IMG/VR virus record: IMGVR_UViG_3300049434_000028
Coordinates: 1 to 64,000 of that record
Source of the DNA: a virus
Strand: one strand, 5' to 3'
Length of the DNA: 64,000 nucleotides
Shown here: one piece after another, positions 61,454 through 64,000 of the stretch
Layout of the letters: each line of letters begins with the position of its first letter
Position numbering within the stretch: the first letter of the stretch is position 1
Program-made: the position numbers and the translations under genes
Notes under the pieces: model-generated
The model's database searches: none
The model's input: the letters and a program-made list of their open reading frames with translations, nothing else
What the model was told of the DNA's origin: nothing

Positions 61454-63166
61454 CTAATCGTTGTCGTCGTTAGCAGGGTTGCGCCGCTGCGAGAGCTTTG
61501 TGCCATAGGCGCGCGTGTTGAGCTGATTGACCATCTCGCCCACCTCAGGCGGGAGCGCAACCGGCTGGGTGACCGCCGGAGCCCCACCGCCTGCACCCCC
61601 GCCCGCGGTGCTGACACCAGCGCCGCCCGCACTGGTGACATCCGGCTGCGGCCCGTCCGGGCTGGGAAGCATGCCCGTCTCCGACAACACCGCTGCCGAG
61701 ATCTGACTCTTCAACATATCGAGCGCGCCCTGGTCAATCGCGTCCTCGACCAACTCCAAGAAGATCTCCCGGCTCTTGTTATCGGGGAACTCCTCGCCCA
61801 GCTCGCGCAGCGCGCCGCGCTTGGACTCCAGACCGAGCGCCATCTTCATCTGCACCTCGTTGAGCTTGATGAGGATGTCGACGGGCAGCGGCGGCGGCCA
61901 GTGGCATTCGGTCTGGTAGGTGACCGGGTCGTCCGGGTCCAGTACCGGGAGCTGACCATCCTTCAGTTCGTCGCTCTCGCTGGGATCCCACTGGAACGTG
62001 AGCGGTTCCTTGACGGCCAGCGTGCGCAGGATCAGCTCGTTGACGCGTCGGATGCCCTGCCCGTAGTTCGTCGTCTTCTGCCGGTAGCGCTGCATCATCG
62101 GCGTGTACTGGATCGCCAGCGCGACGCCGGAGGTGTTGCTGATCGGCTGCACGTCGCCGAGCGCACCCTCGGGAACACCGGTCAACTCGTGCATGCTCTT
62201 CTTCAGCATCGCGAGGTAGTCCATGGGGCCGCCGAGGTTCGCGCCCAGCTCCAGGTTGAATACCTGCGCGTCCTTCGGCAGTCCGCCCCAAACCTTCTTG
62301 GGGCCCTTCTCCAACTGCGACGCCTTCGCTCCGGTGATCACCGTCACGGGCGCAGCGTGGTAGTTGATGATGTCCGAGACGTCGGTGGCCTTCTCGTTGT
62401 ACTCGCGGTTCAGCGAGATGATGCCGCCGATGTCCGAGAGCCCCCACGGCGAGCCGGAGACCTTGGTGTTGGGGATGTGCACGACGGGGATGACGCCCAG
62501 CGGGTTCGGGCGCGCATCGAGCAGCTCGTCGTTGATGTACTCCTCGATCTGAGTGTCCGTCAGGATCTCGGTATAGGTGAAAACCTGACGCGTACCGTCC
62601 GCCGTCGTGCCCCAGAACTTGTACTTGAGCTTGAAGCGCAGGAGTCGGTTGCGGTCATGCGGATGGAACTCGGGGAAGGCATGCGCGCCGTTGATCGGAA
62701 GGACACGCACGCGACCGGCGTGGAACCCACCGGCCGGGTCCACCCACGGCTCCTCGTACGCGACCTTGATGAAGCAGTCGCCGGAGACACCACCGAGCTG
62801 GCCCAGCTCCAGCAGCAGCGACTCCTTGTCGTTGTCGACCTCCCACACGCGCGAGAGCAACGACGGCACGATCGCCGACGTCGCGAGCGGCGTGCGGAAG
62901 TAGACCCCGCGGCCGAAGCAGAAGTTGTTGATGAACGACGCGAAAGCCTCGACGTAGTTGAACGTGAGCTGGGGCTCGCCCATCTCCCGCCGATGACTCC
63001 AGTGATGACCGAGGAACCAGGCCCAGTTCTGCGCGTACCGGTTGAGCCGCGGGCCGTGTACCTCGAACTCCTCATCGGCCAGCTCTACCAGGCCGAGCGG
63101 AGAGATCGAGACCGTGAGGTCACCGGAGGACGCACGGAAGGACGGCGAGACGAAGTCGACGCTCAC
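61454..63166 (-). CDS. Portal protein (SPP1 gp6-like)
   Basis: 570 residues. Typical features: N-terminal FEVHGPRLNRYAQNWAWFLGHHW, LTFNYVEAFASFINNFCFGRG, RVWEVDNDKESLLLELGQLGGVSGDCFIKVAYE, NPLGVIPVVHIPNTKVSGSPWGLSDIGGIISLNREYNEKATDVSDIINY, then the stem/crown region GVPEGALGDVQPISNTSGVALAIQYTPMM and a Gly-rich C-terminus. Matches SPP1/phage portal proteins that form the dodecameric ring at the packaging vertex. Confidence 0.92.
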   Translation of the reverse strand: MSVDFVSPSFRASSGDLTVSISPLGLVELADEEFEVHGPRLNRYAQNWAWFLGHHWSHRREMGEPQLTFNYVEAFASFINNFCFGRGVYFRTPLATSAIVPSLLSRVWEVDNDKESLLLELGQLGGVSGDCFIKVAYEEPWVDPAGGFHAGRVRVLPINGAHAFPEFHPHDRNRLLRFKLKYKFWGTTADGTRQVFTYTEILTDTQIEEYINDELLDARPNPLGVIPVVHIPNTKVSGSPWGLSDIGGIISLNREYNEKATDVSDIINYHAAPVTVITGAKASQLEKGPKKVWGGLPKDAQVFNLELGANLGGPMDYLAMLKKSMHELTGVPEGALGDVQPISNTSGVALAIQYTPMMQRYRQKTTNYGQGIRRVNELILRTLAVKEPLTFQWDPSESDELKDGQLPVLDPDDPVTYQTECHWPPPLPVDILIKLNEVQMKMALGLESKRGALRELGEEFPDNKSREIFLELVEDAIDQGALDMLKSQISAAVLSETGMLPSPDGPQPDVTSAGGAGVSTAGGGAGGGAPAVTQPVALPPEVGEMVNQLNTRAYGTKLSQRRNPANDDND

Positions 63167-63169
63167 GAG

Positions 63170-63559
63170 CTAGCTCCACTGCCCCTGAACGCCGCCGCGC
63201 TTGCCGAACTGCAGCCGGTGGAACACGTCAGGGTCGTGCGTGCCGTCGGCCTTGATCGGGTGCAGGTCCATGTAGGCGGTGTTGTCCACGCTCGGGGTGT
63301 GAAACGACTCCTCGCCCCCGCGGGTGAGCACACCGTCGTGGGCGACCTGCAGCTTGATCGCGGTCTGACGGAAGTTGTACCCGCTGTCCCGACGCTGCAC
63401 GAACGCCTCCCGCGCGGCCTTGCGGCTGGGGAAGTGCTCCAGGTCGTCGTGCGACGGCTCGGCGTAGCTGCTCCCGCCGTGCCAGCGCGCGGCGTAGCCC
63501 TTGGTCACCTTTGCCTCGGCAGGCGTCGGAGCGCGGCGGTCATTGAACAACTGCGGCAT
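63170..63559 (-). CDS. Hypothetical protein, 129 aa, FNDRR start
   Basis: N-terminus MPQLFNDRRAPTPAEAKVTKGYAARW; the rest has an Arg/Lys-rich helix (FPSRKAAREAFVQRRDSGYNFRQTAIKLQ) and a C-terminal beta segment (DVFHRLQFGKRGGVQGQW). It shares FNDRR with the next protein. It may accompany the portal in the head; no known family. Confidence 0.55.
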   Translation of the reverse strand: MPQLFNDRRAPTPAEAKVTKGYAARWHGGSSYAEPSHDDLEHFPSRKAAREAFVQRRDSGYNFRQTAIKLQVAHDGVLTRGGEESFHTPSVDNTAYMDLHPIKADGTHDPDVFHRLQFGKRGGVQGQWS

Positions 63560-63561
63560 GG

Positions 63562-63774
63562 TCAGCCCCTTCCGTACATCTTCAGCGTGCGCGGGGTGAG
63601 CTTGGCAAGTTCCTCGCGCGGCCGGTCGTAGTTGGCCTTGCCGCAGTCCATGCAGTACGGCTCTCCACCGTCCCGCGAGATGTGCGTGGCGGGCTTGGCG
63701 CAGTAGTCGCAGGTCATCTCCTGCGGGCCAGCGGGAGCGGCAGTACGCGAGACGCGGCGATCGTTGAACTCCAT
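63562..63774 (-). CDS. Zinc-finger-like small protein, 70 aa
   Basis: N-terminus MEFNDRRVSRTAAPAG, then MTCDYCAKPATHISRDGGEPYCMDCGKANYDR, two Cys-x2-Cys pairs fitting a zinc ribbon. Ends with basic LTPRTLKMYGRG. Lies just upstream of the portal with the FNDRR protein between. Possibly nucleic-acid or packaging-linked; small terminase function is not supported. Confidence 0.6.
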   Translation of the reverse strand: MEFNDRRVSRTAAPAGPQEMTCDYCAKPATHISRDGGEPYCMDCGKANYDRPREELAKLTPRTLKMYGRG

Positions 63775-63781
63775 ACGAGAG

Positions 63782-64000
63782 CTACCTCTTCGCCTTCTGG
63801 ATCTTGCCCCTGGCCGAGGCCTTGAGCTGCTTGATGTCGATCGCGGTGACGTTCAACGACCGGCCGACGTCGGCAGTCCCCCAGTGCATGGAGTGGTAGC
63901 CCGCCTGGCCGTACTTGACGCCGAGCGCGTGCTGGTACTGCGCCAGCGCCATGCCGGTGTCCGGTGCGGGGAGCGAGCTGCCGGTCTTGGAGTCCCAGAT
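63782..64000 (-). CDS. Partial protein of unknown function, C-terminal part (cut by right edge)
   Basis: 72 residues plus TAG at 63784-63782, open to the window edge. Sequence ALAQYQHALGVKYGQAGYHSMHWG, then a basic C-terminal helix (NVTAIDIKQLKASARGKIQKAKR). The [AL]-x2-YQ-x2-LG ... MHWG end resembles the C-terminus of the protein type suspected for the 1-643 partial gene. If the molecule is circular and contiguous, the missing middle would link them; the frame would need a gap of 2 (mod 3). Confidence 0.6.
   Translation of the reverse strand: MWDSKTGSSLPAPDTGMALAQYQHALGVKYGQAGYHSMHWGTADVGRSLNVTAIDIKQLKASARGKIQKAKR

Noticed and set aside
61901-63631. 576-codon plus-strand frame
   Set aside because: Antisense to the portal gene.
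63170-63774. Small terminase in the genes ahead of the portal
   Set aside because: Neither the FNDRR protein nor the zinc-ribbon protein has a helix-turn-helix and coiled coil layout.

Overview
The window is GC-rich phage DNA that carries almost the whole gene set of a contractile-tailed (myovirus-type) bacteriophage of an actinobacterium. The host call rests on high GC, a WhiB-type Fe-S domain, a TIGR04338-type metallohydrolase, a ThyX thymidylate synthase and many GTG/TTG starts; the genus cannot be fixed from sequence alone. Genes are packed tightly, mostly with 1-8 base stop/start overlaps (GTGA, ATGA, TGATG). No tRNA, rRNA, CRISPR array or insertion sequence was seen.

Region A (1-12415, minus strand) reads leftward and encodes DNA metabolism: an AAA-independent HTH protein and HNH endonuclease, an acidic ssDNA-binding-like protein, family A DNA polymerase, a Zn-ribbon protein, RecA, a PD-(D/E)XK resolvase-like nuclease, a WhiB-Cas4-like fusion, a RuvC-like resolvase, a SpoVS-like protein and a group of small unknowns. 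It runs off the left edge in a partial gene. Region B (12416-12711) is the divergent control region. Region C (12712-21812, plus strand) is the replication initiation operon: winged-helix initiator containing iteron-like repeats (candidate origin), AAA+ helicase loader, ThyX, DnaB-type helicase, DnaG-type primase, SNF2-type helicase and an acidic repeat-rich protein, closed by a strong hairpin at 21876-21906.

Region D (21924-27504, minus strand) is accessory: DUF932 protein, small membrane proteins, a tyrosine recombinase, a SAP/HeH-like protein, a metallohydrolase and others. Several of these have their own promoter-like sequence, and most have a conserved 5' leader (CACGGACCA just ahead of the Shine-Dalgarno). 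Region E (27519-63774, minus strand) is the virion operon, read from the right: Zn-finger and small proteins, portal, metallopeptidase-like protein, scaffold, major capsid protein, head-proximal and fibre genes (including a 914-residue protein with about 23 copies of a 20-residue LSGSGTL repeat), tailspike and fibres, tail sheath, tail tube, gp51-like assembly protein with a startless +1-frame extension, tape measure with two muralytic domains, LysM protein, hub, spike, gp25, baseplate J and tail protein I. One plus-strand membrane gene (46324-46578) sits inside this operon with its own promoter and leader. The right edge cuts another partial gene that may be the other half of the gene cut at the left edge.

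No large terminase, holin or endolysin is recognisable, so the genome is larger than this window or these genes are too divergent to see. The most unusual points are the leader motif shared by about fourteen genes on both strands, the lambda-like iteron origin inside the initiator gene, the startless +1 frame ahead of the tape measure gene, the WhiB-Cas4 fusion, and the LSGSGTL repeat spread over four virion proteins.
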